The notes: generated by a model from the sequence alone, not told the origin. A stretch of 64,000 nucleotides of DNA from Streptomyces griseochromogenes (GCF_001542625.1 NZ_CP016279.1:1426001-1490000); one strand, 5' to 3'; counted from the first letter of the stretch, positions 35,007 to 44,714 are shown. Numbers and translations are program-made.

Positions 35007-36322
35007 CCGCCCTGCGGCTCATCCACGGCTCCGCCGCCCTGGTCGCGGCCCTCTGCCTCGCCGTCACCCTGTGGACCGGCATGCACGAGCGGGGCGTGGC
35101 GCTCTCCTTCGGCGTGCTCATAGCCGTCGGCGAGCTGACCCGGTGGAGCGGCGCCCAGACGCGCCGGGCCGCGCCGCTGGGCACCGCCGGAGCACTGTCG
35201 TACGCCCTGCTGGGAGCCGACGCGGGACAGCCCACCCAGCACGACGCCTTCCAGGTCGTCACCGTAGTCCTCGCCGCCTCCCTGCTCGGCGGCGTCCCGC
35301 ACATCTGGCGCGGCCGCAGCCCCACCCTCGACCACCTCGCCCGCCGCCTGCTGACCGTCGGCTTCGCCGCCGTCTGCTTCCAGCCCCTCTACAACAAGGG
35401 CGTCTTCACGCGGTGGAGCGGTCCCGCCTACGCCGTGCTTCTCGTCGCGATCCTCGTGGTCACGGCCCTGTGCGACGCCGTCCTGGCCGCCGCCCTCGCC
35501 CACTCCCGCACCCGCTGGCCCTTCGGCCCGCTGCTGCGCGACGAACTGCGCGGGCTGCTCGGCATCGGGTCGGCGGTGTGCGCGACCGGCGCGGTGATGG
35601 CGCTCGGGGCCGCCGTCGTCGGACTGTGGGCGCTGCCGGTGTTCTGCCTGCCGTTGCTGCTCACCCAGCTGTCCGTGCGCCGCTACGCCGCCGTGCGCGC
35701 CACCTACCGGCAGACCATCGCCTCCCTCGCCCGGGCCACCGAGATAGCCGGGTACACCCCCGCCGGGCACGCCCGCCGCGTCGCCGCGCTCAGCGTGGCC
35801 GTCGGCCGTGACCTGGGCCTGGCCGGAGCCGAACTGACCGTCCTGGAGCACGCGGCCCTCATGCACGACATCGGCCAGCTCAGCCTGGTCGACCCCGTCC
35901 CGGCCGGCGCCACCGCCGCCCTGCCCGCCCAGGAACAACGGCGCATCGCCCTGCTCGGCGGGGCCGTCGTACGGCAGACCGGGGTGGACGCGGCCGTCGC
36001 CGTGGTCGTGGAGCGGCAGGCCGACCCCTGCCGGGAGCAGCCGCTCGCCGCCCGGGTCGTCAGAGCCGTGAACGCCTACGAGGAGAAGGCCCGCGACGCC
36101 GGGTCCGACGGGCCGCTGCGGGCCCTGGAGGAGCTGCGCCTGGCCACCGCCGGGGACTACGCTCCCGAGGTCGTGGAGTCGCTCGCCCGGGTTCTGTCCC
36201 GGGACATCGGCGGCGCGACGGGAGTGCCCCCGGGTGTTCAGCTCCGGGGGAGCCTCGTGCAAGGGTGGTGGTGGGAGACGGGTGGGCCTGACCCTGCCCG
36301 CGGCGGGGTAACCCATGGGTAA
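35003..36322 (+). CDS. membrane HD-domain protein with degenerate GYP motif
   Basis: 439 aa. Architecture mirrors the previous protein: six or so N-terminal membrane helices (to about 235) and a C-terminal HD domain with MHDIG (about 292). The GYP segment is lost: the expected HHExxDGxGYP is replaced by VVVERQADPCREQ, so it is probably a non-catalytic partner. The end of the gene (36262-36290) lies in a family 1 dispersed repeat, so the last 30 residues may be repeat-derived. Confidence 0.83.
   Translation: MTALRLIHGSAALVAALCLAVTLWTGMHERGVALSFGVLIAVGELTRWSGAQTRRAAPLGTAGALSYALLGADAGQPTQHDAFQVVTVVLAASLLGGVPHIWRGRSPTLDHLARRLLTVGFAAVCFQPLYNKGVFTRWSGPAYAVLLVAILVVTALCDAVLAAALAHSRTRWPFGPLLRDELRGLLGIGSAVCATGAVMALGAAVVGLWALPVFCLPLLLTQLSVRRYAAVRATYRQTIASLARATEIAGYTPAGHARRVAALSVAVGRDLGLAGAELTVLEHAALMHDIGQLSLVDPVPAGATAALPAQEQRRIALLGGAVVRQTGVDAAVAVVVERQADPCREQPLAARVVRAVNAYEEKARDAGSDGPLRALEELRLATAGDYAPEVVESLARVLSRDIGGATGVPPGVQLRGSLVQGWWWETGGPDPARGGVTHG
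36262..36290. repeat. dispersed repeat, family 1, partial copy C (inside CDS end)
   Basis: AAGGGTGGTGGTGGGAGACG followed by GGTGGGCCTG matches the right half of copy A at 30569-30597 and overlaps the C-terminal codons of the second HD gene. Confidence 0.4.
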
Positions 36323-36422
36323 TGAGCGCCCTTCCCGGCGTACGTGGTTGGATGCGAGGGAGAGGGTGTCCGGGGGCACAAGCCAGCCCACTGTGCGGAA
36401 CTGGAACTGGCAGGCGGGAATC

Positions 36423-37430
36423 GTGAGGATCTTCGGCAAGGGACGGCACCGGCCCTCCGCCTCCTGGCGGCAGGCCACCGACCGCGCGTTCACGCTCATC
36501 GGCGACGGGCGGTACGAGGATGCGGGCGAGCTGCTGACACGCGCCGCCGACCTGGAACCCTGGCTGTCGGAGTCCTGGTTCAACCTCGCCCTGCTGCACA
36601 AGTTCCGGCACGACTGGGAGCAGGCCCGCGCCGCCGGACTGCGTGCGGTGGCCCTCCTCGAACGGGAGAGCGGCGCCCCCGACTGGTGGAACGTCGGCAT
36701 CGCCGCCACCGCCCTGCAGGACTGGCCGCTGGCCCGCCGCGCCTGGCAGGCCTACGGGCTCAAGGTGCCCGGGGGCGCCTCCCGCCCGAAGGCCGGAGCA
36801 GGTGCCGGCGCCTCGGGCGAGCCGCTCGGCATGGAGCTGGGCAGTGCCGCCGTGCGGCTCTCCCCGGAGGGCGAGGCCGAGGTCGTGTGGGGCCGCAGGC
36901 TCGACCCGGCCCGGATCGAGGTGCTGTCCATCCCGCTGCCCTCGTCCGGGCGGCGCTGGGGCGAGGTCGTACTCCACGACGGAGTCCCGCACGGCGAGCG
37001 CACGACGTCCACGGGGCACAGCTACCCGGTCTTCGACGAGATCGAGCTGTGGGCGCCCTCACCCGTGCCCACCTGGGTGGTCCTGCTGGAGGCGGCCACC
37101 GAGGCCGACCGGGACGCGCTGGAGCAGCTGGCCGCCGACGCGGGGTTCGCCGCGGAGGACTGGTCCTCCTCGGTGCGGCTGCTGTGCCGGATGTGTTCGG
37201 AGTCCCGGATGCCTTCCGACGAGGGTGAAGGGGTGCACCTGGACCCCCATGATCACAGCGAGCCTGGTCACCCCGGGCCGCTGGGCCACCGGACGGACGG
37301 GCAGCTGTGGGTGCCCGAGCGGGAGTGCGGGGTGGCTGCGCCGGCTGCGCTGGTTCGTGGGCTGCTGGACGGTTGGGTTGCGGACAGTCCGGATTCGCGT
37401 GACTGGCGGGATCTCGAAGAGGTGTGCTGA
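36423..37430 (+). CDS. TPR-like protein of unknown function
   Basis: 335 aa from GTG 36423. Residues about 15-115 are TPR-like helices ([65 protein letters not shown]). The remainder is a beta-rich domain ending in a Cys-containing tail. No enzyme motif is visible. An in-frame ATG at 36315 would add 36 residues with poor context. Follows the HD-protein pair. Confidence 0.75.
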   Translation: MRIFGKGRHRPSASWRQATDRAFTLIGDGRYEDAGELLTRAADLEPWLSESWFNLALLHKFRHDWEQARAAGLRAVALLERESGAPDWWNVGIAATALQDWPLARRAWQAYGLKVPGGASRPKAGAGAGASGEPLGMELGSAAVRLSPEGEAEVVWGRRLDPARIEVLSIPLPSSGRRWGEVVLHDGVPHGERTTSTGHSYPVFDEIELWAPSPVPTWVVLLEAATEADRDALEQLAADAGFAAEDWSSSVRLLCRMCSESRMPSDEGEGVHLDPHDHSEPGHPGPLGHRTDGQLWVPERECGVAAPAALVRGLLDGWVADSPDSRDWRDLEEVC

Positions 37431-37475
37431 GGCCGTCCGCCGGCCGCGGCGCGTTGTGGCCGTTCGCGCCCACGC

Positions 37476-37519
37476 TGCGGAGCCGCATATCGGCAGAGTC
37501 CCGCGCCCCTTCAGGGGCG
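37476..37519. repeat. dispersed intergenic repeat, family 2, second copy
   Basis: GCGGAGCCGCATATCGGCAG followed by the CGCGCCCCTTCAGGGGCGC hairpin. The first part matches 29727-29746; the hairpin recurs near 44865. Confidence 0.5.
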
Positions 37520-37581
37520 CTACACGTACCCTGTATCAGCATTCACACCCAGGTTTTTGTGCAGGAAGGCTTACGTCGGTC

Positions 37582-38232
37582 ATGGCGCAGCAGGACACCG
37601 ATCAGCAGCACGAGGGCGTGCTCCCCGTCGACGACGAGGGGTATGTCGTCGACACGGAGGACTGCGAGGAGCGCGAGCAGGCCTGGCGCGAGCGCGGTAC
37701 CTCACGGCCGATCACGGTCGTCGGCAACCCGGTGCTGCACAAGGAGTGCAAGGACGTCACCGAGTTCGGCGAGGAGCTGGAGAAGCTGGTCGCGGACATG
37801 TTCGCCAGCCAGCACACCGCCGAGGGCGTGGGCCTGGCCGCCAACCAGATCGGTGTGGACCTGAAGGTCTTCGTCTACGACTGCCCGGACGACGAGGGCG
37901 TCCGCCACACCGGCGTGGTCTGCAACCCCAAGCTGGTCGACCTGCCCGCCGACAAGCGCCGTCTCGACGACAGCAACGAGGGCTGCCTCTCCGTACCCAC
38001 CGCGTACGCGCCGCTCGCGCGTCCCGACTACGCCGAGGTGACCGGCCGGGACGAGAAGGGCAACCCGATCAAGGTCCGCGGCACCGGGTACTTCGCAAGG
38101 TGTTTGCAGCACGAGACCGACCACCTCTACGGCTACCTGTACATCGATCGTCTGTCCAAGCGCGACCGCAAGGACGCGCTGCGGCAGATGGCCGAGAACG
38201 AGCCACGCTACCCGGTGGTCGCCAACGACTGA
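37582..38232 (+). CDS. def: peptide deformylase
   Basis: 216 aa, removes the N-formyl group from nascent proteins. All three catalytic motifs are present: GVGLAANQ (82-89), EGCLS with metal ligand C135, and HETDH (177-181) with the general-base glutamate. An acidic N-terminal extension of about 40 residues precedes the usual start of the deformylase core, common in Streptomyces PDFs. Followed by a strong terminator. Confidence 0.95.
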   Translation: MAQQDTDQQHEGVLPVDDEGYVVDTEDCEEREQAWRERGTSRPITVVGNPVLHKECKDVTEFGEELEKLVADMFASQHTAEGVGLAANQIGVDLKVFVYDCPDDEGVRHTGVVCNPKLVDLPADKRRLDDSNEGCLSVPTAYAPLARPDYAEVTGRDEKGNPIKVRGTGYFARCLQHETDHLYGYLYIDRLSKRDRKDALRQMAENEPRYPVVAND

Positions 38233-38286
38233 GACGTCCAGCCGAGACGTACGGCGACCCTGCGGGAGCAGCAACGACGTCCCCTG

Positions 38287-38322
38287 CGACGCCCGGTCGG
38301 GATCTCTCCCGACCGGGCGTCG
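38287..38322 (+). terminator. terminator after def
   Basis: A 16-bp perfect stem (38287-38302 with 38307-38322), TCTC loop, followed by a T-rich run (GTTCGTTTGTTCG). Confidence 0.85.
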
Positions 38323-38492
38323 TTCGTTTGTTCGTCGTAAGAATCCCGGCATCTTGGGGTGGTGATGGGAGCAAATCCGTTCCCAGAGCGGTCAGTTGTG
38401 GTGCTGAATGGGAAGGGCGGGGATACGCAACGGCGCGCGCCCGGTACGGATCGGAGGGGTGGGCGCTTCAGGCGGCTGAGAGGGGACTGTTC

Positions 38493-39575
38493 GTGCACGC
38501 TTTCTCACACGGCACCACATCGTCGACAGCGGTCGCTGTACCGCCGTCTCTCGCCCTCCCGGTGATCGAGGACGTGTTTCCCCGACAACTCCACACGTAT
38601 TGGCCGAAGCTTCAGGAGAAGACCCGCCAGTGGCTCCTGGAAAAACGGCTCATGCCGGCGGACAAGGTACGGGAATATGCCGACGGACTTTGCTACACCG
38701 ACCTCATGGCGGGGTACTACACCACCGCCCCCGACGAGGTCCTGCAGGCCATAGCCGACTACAGCGCCTGGTTCTTCGTCTGGGACGACCGGCACGACCG
38801 TGACGTCATCCACGGCCGGCTGGCCGACTGGCGGCGCCTGAGGTACCGCCTGCACGCTGCCCTCGACTCCCCACGGCACCATCTGCACCATCCGGCCCCC
38901 CTGGTGGCAGGGTTCGCGCACAGCGTGCTGCGGCTGTACTCGTTCCTGCCGCACACCTGGAACCGGCGGTTCGCCCGGCACTTCCACGAGGTGATCGAGG
39001 CCTACGACCGCGAGTTCCGCAATCGGACCGCGGGGTATGTCCCGAAGGTCGAGGAATACCTCGCCCTCAGGCGGCTCACCTTCGCGCACTGGATATGGAC
39101 GGACCTGCTGGAGCCGAGTGTCGGATGCGAACTTCCGGAGGCCGTCAGGAAACATCCGGCCTATCGCCGCCCGGCGCTGTTGAGCCAGGAATTCGCCGCT
39201 TGGTACAACGACCTGTGCTCGCTGCCGAAAGAAATAGCGGGCGACGAGGTGCACAATCTCGGAATCAGTCTCATCACCCATCAGGCGCTGACCCTCGAAG
39301 AAGCGGTGGATGAAATCAGGCGGCGCGTCGAGAAATGCATCCATGACTTCCTCGACGCCGAGCGGGACGCCCTGCGATTCGCCGACGAACTCGCCGACGG
39401 CACGGTGGCCGGAAGGGAATTGAGCGCCGCCGTGCGCGCCTGCGTCGGCTCCATGCGGAACTGGTTCAGCTCCGTCTACTGGTTCCACCACGAGTCCGGC
39501 CGGTACATGGTCGACAACTGGGACGACCGGTCCACGCCCCCGTACGTCAACAACGAAGCGGCAGGTGAGAAATGA
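38493..39575 (+). CDS. cyc1: epi-isozizaene synthase (class I terpene cyclase)
   Basis: 360 aa, closely matching by eye the S. coelicolor enzyme that converts farnesyl diphosphate to epi-isozizaene. Metal motifs: D98DRHD102 and NSE-type N239DLCSLPKE247. Conserved C-terminal RY ([11 protein letters not shown]) is also present. The GTG start follows AGAGGGGA by 6 nt. The stop overlaps the P450 start (ATGA). Together they encode the two-step albaflavenone route. No N-terminal disordered extension, so it is not an encapsulin-type cargo. Confidence 0.95.
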   Translation: MHAFSHGTTSSTAVAVPPSLALPVIEDVFPRQLHTYWPKLQEKTRQWLLEKRLMPADKVREYADGLCYTDLMAGYYTTAPDEVLQAIADYSAWFFVWDDRHDRDVIHGRLADWRRLRYRLHAALDSPRHHLHHPAPLVAGFAHSVLRLYSFLPHTWNRRFARHFHEVIEAYDREFRNRTAGYVPKVEEYLALRRLTFAHWIWTDLLEPSVGCELPEAVRKHPAYRRPALLSQEFAAWYNDLCSLPKEIAGDEVHNLGISLITHQALTLEEAVDEIRRRVEKCIHDFLDAERDALRFADELADGTVAGRELSAAVRACVGSMRNWFSSVYWFHHESGRYMVDNWDDRSTPPYVNNEAAGEK

Positions 39576-40942
39576 CCGTCGAGTCTGTGAAGCCCGTGAC
39601 CGCCGAGACGGCCGAACCGCGCGAGGCGCCCCTCGCCGGCGGCGCCGTCCCGGTCCTCGGCCACGGCCTGCAACTGGTCCGCGACCCGCTCGCGTTCATG
39701 TCCGGACTGCGCCGGCACGGCGACGTCGTGCGTCTCAAGCTGGGCCCCAAGACGGTGTACGCCGTCACCGCACCGGCGCTCACCGGCGCACTCGCCCTCA
39801 GCCCCGACTACAAGATCGACGGACCGCTGTGGGAGTCCCTCGAAGGGCTGCTCGGCAAGGAGGGCGTCGCCACCGCCAACGGCCCCCGGCACCGCCGCCA
39901 GCGGCGCACCATCCAGCCCGCGTTCCGGCTCGACGCGATCCCCGGGTACGGACCGGTCATGGAGGACGAGGCGCATGCGCTGACCGAGCGCTGGCAGCCC
40001 GGCCGGACCATCGACTGCACCTCGGAGTCGTTCCGGATCGCCGTGCGGATCGCGGCCCGCTGCCTGCTGCGCGGCGACTTCATGGACGAGCGAGCGGAGC
40101 GGCTGAGCATCGACCTCGCCACCGTCTTCCGCGGTATGTACCGCAGGATGGTCGTCCCGCTCGGGCCCTTGTACCGGCTGCCGTTGCCGGGCAACCGCGA
40201 ATTCAACCGCGCGCTGGCCGATTTGCATCTGCTGGTCGACGAGATCATCGCCGAGCGGAGGGCATCTGGTCAAAAGCCGGACGATTTGCTGACGGCATTG
40301 CTGGAGGCGAAGGACGACAATGGCGACCCCATCGGGGAACAGGAGATCCACGATCAGGTGGTCGCGATAGTCACCCCCGGAAGCGAAACAGTCGCCTCCA
40401 CGATCATGTGGCTGCTCCAGGTCCTCGCGGAACATCCGGAACACGCCGAGAAGGTGCGCGCCGAGGTCGAATCGGTGACCGGCGGCCGACCGGTCGGATT
40501 CGCGGACGTGCGGGCGCTCAGGCACACCAACAATGTCGTCGTGGAGGCCATGAGGCTGCGGCCCGCCGTATGGATATTGACGCGGCGCGCGGTGACCGAC
40601 ACCACGCTCGGCGGCTATCGCATTCCGGCGGGTGCGGACATCGTCTACAGCCCCTACGCCATCCAGCGCGACGGCCGCTCCTACGACCGCCACCTCGACT
40701 TCGACCCCGATCGCTGGCTGCCCGAGCGGGCCAAGGACGTACCGAAGTACGCCATGAGCCCCTTCAGCGTCGGCAACCGCAAGTGCCCGAGCGACCACTT
40801 CTCCATGGCCCAGCTGAGCCTGATCACCGCGGCCGTCTCGGCGCGGTACCGCTTCGAGCAGGTCAGCGGCTCGAACGACACCACCCGCGTCGGCATCACG
40901 CTCCGGCCCCACCGGCTGCTGCTGAGGCCGGTGCGCTGGTGA
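39572..40942 (+). CDS. cyp170A1: cytochrome P450 CYP170A1-type, epi-isozizaene oxidase
   Basis: 456 aa. P450 signatures: I-helix segment [14 protein letters not shown]325xxR328 in the K helix, and heme-binding FSVGNRKC with Cys405. The CYP170A1 enzyme of S. coelicolor oxidises epi-isozizaene via albaflavenols to albaflavenone. Two acidic segments described for its moonlighting farnesene synthase activity are recognisable here (D223EIIAE and D237DLLT). Overlaps the terpene synthase by four bases. Confidence 0.92.
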   Translation: MTVESVKPVTAETAEPREAPLAGGAVPVLGHGLQLVRDPLAFMSGLRRHGDVVRLKLGPKTVYAVTAPALTGALALSPDYKIDGPLWESLEGLLGKEGVATANGPRHRRQRRTIQPAFRLDAIPGYGPVMEDEAHALTERWQPGRTIDCTSESFRIAVRIAARCLLRGDFMDERAERLSIDLATVFRGMYRRMVVPLGPLYRLPLPGNREFNRALADLHLLVDEIIAERRASGQKPDDLLTALLEAKDDNGDPIGEQEIHDQVVAIVTPGSETVASTIMWLLQVLAEHPEHAEKVRAEVESVTGGRPVGFADVRALRHTNNVVVEAMRLRPAVWILTRRAVTDTTLGGYRIPAGADIVYSPYAIQRDGRSYDRHLDFDPDRWLPERAKDVPKYAMSPFSVGNRKCPSDHFSMAQLSLITAAVSARYRFEQVSGSNDTTRVGITLRPHRLLLRPVRW

Positions 40943-40959
40943 GCGGCGCCCCCGGTCGT

Positions 40960-41003
40960 CCGGCGCGCGTGCCGGGGCCCTCGAGCCCCGGCACGCGCGC
41001 CGG
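40960..41003. terminator. bidirectional terminator between CYP170 and nrdB
   Basis: A 19-bp perfect stem (40960-40978 with 40985-41003), 6-nt loop CCTCGA, between convergent genes. Confidence 0.75.
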
Positions 41004-41029
41004 CAGGACACCGATGTGACCTCGGTGGA

Positions 41030-42040
41030 CTAGAAGTCCTCGTCCAGGTCGACGGTGCCCTCCACCGCGACCTGGTACGCCGACGGGCGGCGCTCGAAGA
41101 AGTTCGTCAGCTCCTGGACGCCCTGCAGCTCCATGAAGGAGAAGGGGTTCTCCGAGCCGTACACCGGGGCGAAGCCGAGGCGCGTCAGGCGCTGGTCGGC
41201 GACGCACTCCAGGTACTGCCGCATCGACTCGGTGTTCATGCCCGGCAGGCCGTCACCGCACAGGTCGCGCGCGAACTGCAGCTCGGCCTCGACGGCCTCC
41301 CGCAGCATGTCGGTGACCTGCTGCTGCAGCTCGTCGTCGAAGAGGTCCGGCTCCTCCTTGCGGACGGTGTCGACCACGTCGAAGGCGAAGGACATGTGCA
41401 TCGTCTCGTCGCGGAACACCCAGTTGGTGCCGGTGGCGAGACCGTGCAGCAGACCCCGGCTGCGGAACCAGTAGACGTACGCGAAGGCGCCGTAGAAGAA
41501 CAGGCCCTCGATGCACGCGGCGAAGCAGATGAGGTTGAGCAGGAAGCGCCGGCGGTCCGCCTGGGTCTCCAGGCGGTCCAGCTTGTCCACCGAGTCGATC
41601 CACTTGAAGCAGAACTCGGCCTTCTCACGGATGGAGGGGATGCTCTCCACGGCCGCGAAGGCGGCGGCGCGGTCGTCCGGGTCGGGAAGGTAGGTGTCGA
41701 GCAGCGTCAGATAGAACTGGACGTGCACGGCCTCCTCGAACAGCTGGCGCGACAGGTACAGGCGCGCCTCCGGGGAGTTGATGTGCTTGTACAGCGTCAG
41801 CACCAGGTTGTTCGCGACGATCGAGTCGCCCGTGGCGAAGAAGGCCACCAGACGGCCGATCAGGTGCTGCTCCTCCGGCGACAGTTTCGCGAGGTCGGCG
41901 ACGTCCGAGTGGAGGTCGACCTCTTCCACGGTCCAGGTGTTCTTGATGGCGTCCCGGTAGCGCTCGTAGAAGTCCGGGTAGCGCATGGGGCGGAGAGTCA
42001 GCTCGAAGCCCGGGTCGAGGAGATTGGTGTTACGGGTCAT
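41030..42040 (-). CDS. nrdB: ribonucleoside-diphosphate reductase small subunit (class Ia)
   Basis: 336 aa ferritin-like diiron subunit that holds the tyrosyl radical. Metal-ligand segments visible: the DLHSDVADL/E region, FEEAVHVQFY (EExxH), FFYGAFAY and DETMHMSFA. The C-terminus ends acidic (TVDLDEDF), the tail that docks to NrdA. It follows nrdA after a 56-bp gap carrying a family 1 repeat whose GGAGGA serves as SD, with a hairpin between SD and ATG. The nrdS gene expected downstream in S. coelicolor is absent. Confidence 0.93.
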   Translation of the reverse strand: MTRNTNLLDPGFELTLRPMRYPDFYERYRDAIKNTWTVEEVDLHSDVADLAKLSPEEQHLIGRLVAFFATGDSIVANNLVLTLYKHINSPEARLYLSRQLFEEAVHVQFYLTLLDTYLPDPDDRAAAFAAVESIPSIREKAEFCFKWIDSVDKLDRLETQADRRRFLLNLICFAACIEGLFFYGAFAYVYWFRSRGLLHGLATGTNWVFRDETMHMSFAFDVVDTVRKEEPDLFDDELQQQVTDMLREAVEAELQFARDLCGDGLPGMNTESMRQYLECVADQRLTRLGFAPVYGSENPFSFMELQGVQELTNFFERRPSAYQVAVEGTVDLDEDF

Positions 42041-42044
42041 CACA

Positions 42045-42093
42045 GTCGGCGCGAAGCGCCGTCCTCCAGGGGTGGTGGTCGGGTGGCGGGCGG
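42045..42093. repeat. dispersed intergenic repeat, family 1, copy B (nrdA-nrdB junction)
   Basis: Matches 30543-30592. On the minus strand it supplies the nrdB SD GGAGGA (42067-42062) and a GGCGC-TTC-GCGCC hairpin (42060-42048) between it and the ATG; the SD-ATG distance is 21 nt, or 8 nt if the hairpin is folded out. Confidence 0.55.
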
Positions 42094-42096
42094 GAA

Positions 42097-44469
42097 TTAC
42101 TGGCAGGCCTCGCAGGACTCGGGGTTTTCCAGGGAGCAGGCGACGGCGTCGGGGTCGGCCACCTGCTGGACGGGGATGGTCGGCTGAGCCTGCGCCGCGC
42201 GGGCGATCCGGGTCGCCGGGCGCGAGCGCAGGTAGTACGTCGTCTTCAGGCCCGACTTCCAGGCGTACGCGTACATCGAGGAGAGCTTGCCGATGGTCGG
42301 CGTCTCCAGGAACAGGTTCAGGGACTGCGCCTGGTCCAGGAACGGGGTGCGGGCCGCGGCCATGTCGATCAGGCCGCGCTGCGGGATCTCCCACGCCGTG
42401 CGGTACAGCGCCCGCACATCGGCCGGGATCCACACGAAGTCCTGGACGGAGCCGTTGGAGTCTCGCAGTGCCTCACGGGTGCGCGCGTCCCAGACGCCGA
42501 GCTCCTTCAGGTCCTTCACCAGGTACGAGTTGACCTGGAGGAACTCGCCGGACAGCGTCTCGCGCTTGAACAGGTTGGAGACCTGCGGCTCGATGCACTC
42601 GTACACGCCCGCGATGGAGGCGATGGTCGCGGTCGGGGCGATCGCGAGGAGCAGCGAGTTGCGCATGCCGACCGCGGCGATCCGCTCGCGCAGGGCCGCC
42701 CAGCGCTCGGGCCAGTTCAGCTCGACGTCGTAGTGGTCGGGGTGCAGGACGCCCTGGGCGGTACGGGTCTTCTCCCAGGCCGGCAGCGGGCCGTTGCGCT
42801 CGGCGAGGTCGGCGGAGGCCTCGTACGCGGCGAGCATGACGCGCTCGGCGATCCGCGTGGACAGGGCCTTGGCCTCGGGCGAGTCGAAGGGCACGCGCAG
42901 CTTGAAGAAGACGTCCTGCAGACCCATGGCGCCCAGGCCCACCGGACGCCACCTGGCGTTGGAGCGGCCCGCCTGCTCGGTCGGGTAGAAGTTGATGTCG
43001 ACCACCCGGTCGAGGAAGGTGACGGCCGTGCGGACCGTCTCGTCCAGGCGCTGCCAGTCGATGTCCCCGTCGCTGACGAAGGCACCGAGGTTGACCGAGC
43101 CCAGGTTGCAGACCGCGGTCTCCCCGTCGTCCGTGACCTCCAGGATCTCCGTGCAGAGGTTGGAGGAGTGGACGACATGGCCCGCGGTCGCCGTCTGGTT
43201 GGCCGTGCGGTTGGCGGCGTCCTTGAAGGTCATCCAGCCGTTGCCGGTCTGCGCGAGGGTGCGCATCATGCGGCCGTACAGATCGCGGGCCGGGATGGTC
43301 TTCTTCGCGAGGCCCGCCGCCTCAGCCTTGCGGTAGGCGGCGTCGAACTCCTCGCCCCACAGGTCGACCAGTTCCGGCACGTCCGCCGGGGAGAACAGCG
43401 ACCATTGCGCGTCGGCGTTGACCCGGCGCATGAACTCGTCCGGGATCCAGTGCGCGAGGTTCAGGTTGTGGGTACGGCGGGCGTCCTCACCGGTGTTGTC
43501 CCGCAGCTCCAGGAACTCCTCGATGTCGGAGTGCCAGGTCTCCAGGTACACGGCCGCGGCACCCTTGCGCCGGCCGCCCTGGTTCACCGCGGCCACCGAG
43601 GCGTCCAGGGTCTTCAGGAACGGGACGATGCCGTTGGAGTGCCCGTTGGTGCCGCGGATGAGCGAACCGCGGCTGCGGATACGGGAGTAGGACAGCCCGA
43701 TGCCGCCGGCGTGCTTGGAGAGGCGGGCGACCTGGTGGTAGCGGTCGTAGATGGAGTCCAGCTCGTCCAGCGGGGAGTCCAGCAGGTAGCAGGAGGACAT
43801 CTGCGGGTGGCGTGTACCGGAGTTGAAGAGCGTGGGGGAGGAGGGCAGGTAGTCGAGGCGGCTCATGAGCCCGTAGAGCGCCGCGACCTCGTCCACCGCG
43901 CGGGCGCTGTCGTCCTCGGCGAGGCCGGCGGCGACGCGCAGCATGAAGTGCTGGGGCGTCTCGATGACCTGGCGGGTGATCGGGTGGCGCAGCAGGTAGC
44001 GGCTGTGCAGGGTGCGCAGGCCGAAGTAGCCGAAGCGGTCGTCGGCCGCCCGGTCGACCAGGGAGTCCAGGCGGGCGGCGTGCAGCCGGGCGAACTCGGC
44101 GGTCCGGTCGGCGATGAGACCCTCGCGGTGGCCCACGGCGACGGACTCGGTGAAGGACGTCACGCCCTGCGAGGCGGCCTCCGCGCGGATGGAGAGGGTC
44201 AGCAGCCGGGCGGCCAGCCGGGAGTAGGCCGGGTCCTCGGAGATGAGACCGGCGGCCGCCTCCGTGGCCAGCTCGCGCAACTCCGCCTCGTCGGCCCGGG
44301 CGGACCGGCCGCGCAGCGCGGCCGCGGCGACCCGGCCGGGGTCCGCGTCGGGGAGATCGGCGGTCAGCTCGGTCAGGGTCCGCAGCAGCGCGGTACCGGG
44401 ACCGTCCGTCTCCACCGGGGCCTCGGTAGCCTGGATGGCTGAAGCCGGGTCGGCTGGCGCGATGGTCAC
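42097..44469 (-). CDS. nrdA: ribonucleoside-diphosphate reductase large subunit (class Ia)
   Basis: 790 aa. Active-site region: first redox Cys in HPQMSSCYLLD, the N-x-C-x-E catalytic triad in SSNLCTEILE, second redox Cys in TAVCNLGSVNLG, and the C-terminal thiol relay CSLENPESCEACQ. A helical N-terminal region (residues about 20-110) looks like an ATP-cone remnant; I cannot confirm allosteric function. GTG at 44469 follows GAGGGAG. Upstream is a cobalamin riboswitch and a pair of NrdR boxes. Confidence 0.93.
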   Translation of the reverse strand: MTIAPADPASAIQATEAPVETDGPGTALLRTLTELTADLPDADPGRVAAAALRGRSARADEAELRELATEAAAGLISEDPAYSRLAARLLTLSIRAEAASQGVTSFTESVAVGHREGLIADRTAEFARLHAARLDSLVDRAADDRFGYFGLRTLHSRYLLRHPITRQVIETPQHFMLRVAAGLAEDDSARAVDEVAALYGLMSRLDYLPSSPTLFNSGTRHPQMSSCYLLDSPLDELDSIYDRYHQVARLSKHAGGIGLSYSRIRSRGSLIRGTNGHSNGIVPFLKTLDASVAAVNQGGRRKGAAAVYLETWHSDIEEFLELRDNTGEDARRTHNLNLAHWIPDEFMRRVNADAQWSLFSPADVPELVDLWGEEFDAAYRKAEAAGLAKKTIPARDLYGRMMRTLAQTGNGWMTFKDAANRTANQTATAGHVVHSSNLCTEILEVTDDGETAVCNLGSVNLGAFVSDGDIDWQRLDETVRTAVTFLDRVVDINFYPTEQAGRSNARWRPVGLGAMGLQDVFFKLRVPFDSPEAKALSTRIAERVMLAAYEASADLAERNGPLPAWEKTRTAQGVLHPDHYDVELNWPERWAALRERIAAVGMRNSLLLAIAPTATIASIAGVYECIEPQVSNLFKRETLSGEFLQVNSYLVKDLKELGVWDARTREALRDSNGSVQDFVWIPADVRALYRTAWEIPQRGLIDMAAARTPFLDQAQSLNLFLETPTIGKLSSMYAYAWKSGLKTTYYLRSRPATRIARAAQAQPTIPVQQVADPDAVACSLENPESCEACQ

Positions 44470-44578
44470 GTGGGGCTCTCCCTCGCTCGGCACGGGGCCT
44501 TGCGGAGGGCAGGGGGCAGCACGAGCGCGCGGGGCGTCGCGTCCACCGACCCGCTCCACGAGGCCCGGACGTCTCAAG

Positions 44579-44603
44579 GCACCCGCGCCGGACGGCCGGG
44601 TGC
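44579..44603 (-). promoter_or_regulatory. hairpin in the nrdA leader (riboswitch expression platform candidate)
   Basis: GCACCCG (44579-44585) and CGGGTGC (44597-44603) can pair, forming a hairpin directly downstream of the B12 aptamer core. It could act as the terminator or its alternative partner. Confidence 0.45.
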
Positions 44604-44700
44604 GCGCTGCCGACAGGTCCTCGGACTGACACAGGCGTGCGGATGCACGCAAGTACACCGTTGCGGGACAGTTCCGGATTCGCACCGGATTCCCCTGCGG
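44604..44700 (-). promoter_or_regulatory. cobalamin (B12) riboswitch controlling nrdAB
   Basis: Read on the minus strand, the segment shows the cobalamin aptamer conserved elements in order: GGGAATCCGGTGCGAATCCGG, ACTGTCCCGCAACGGT, and the B12 box CAGTCCGAGGACCTGTC with GGCAG following. In S. coelicolor the nrdABS operon is repressed by adenosylcobalamin through such a riboswitch, so that class Ia reductase is made when B12 (needed for class II NrdJ) is scarce. Confidence 0.93.
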
Positions 44701-44714
44701 CGACAGCGAGGACG

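Noticed and set aside
38493..39575. Terpene synthase as a second encapsulin cargo
   Set aside because: It lacks the disordered N-terminal extension and is 20 kb from the shell gene, with its own P450 partner.
39565..41019. 484-aa ORF overlapping the CYP170 gene in another frame
   Set aside because: Arg/Pro-rich shadow; the P450 motifs sit in the other frame.
42733..44442. 569-aa antisense ORF over nrdA
   Set aside because: Shadow frame; nrdA catalytic motifs are complete on the minus strand.
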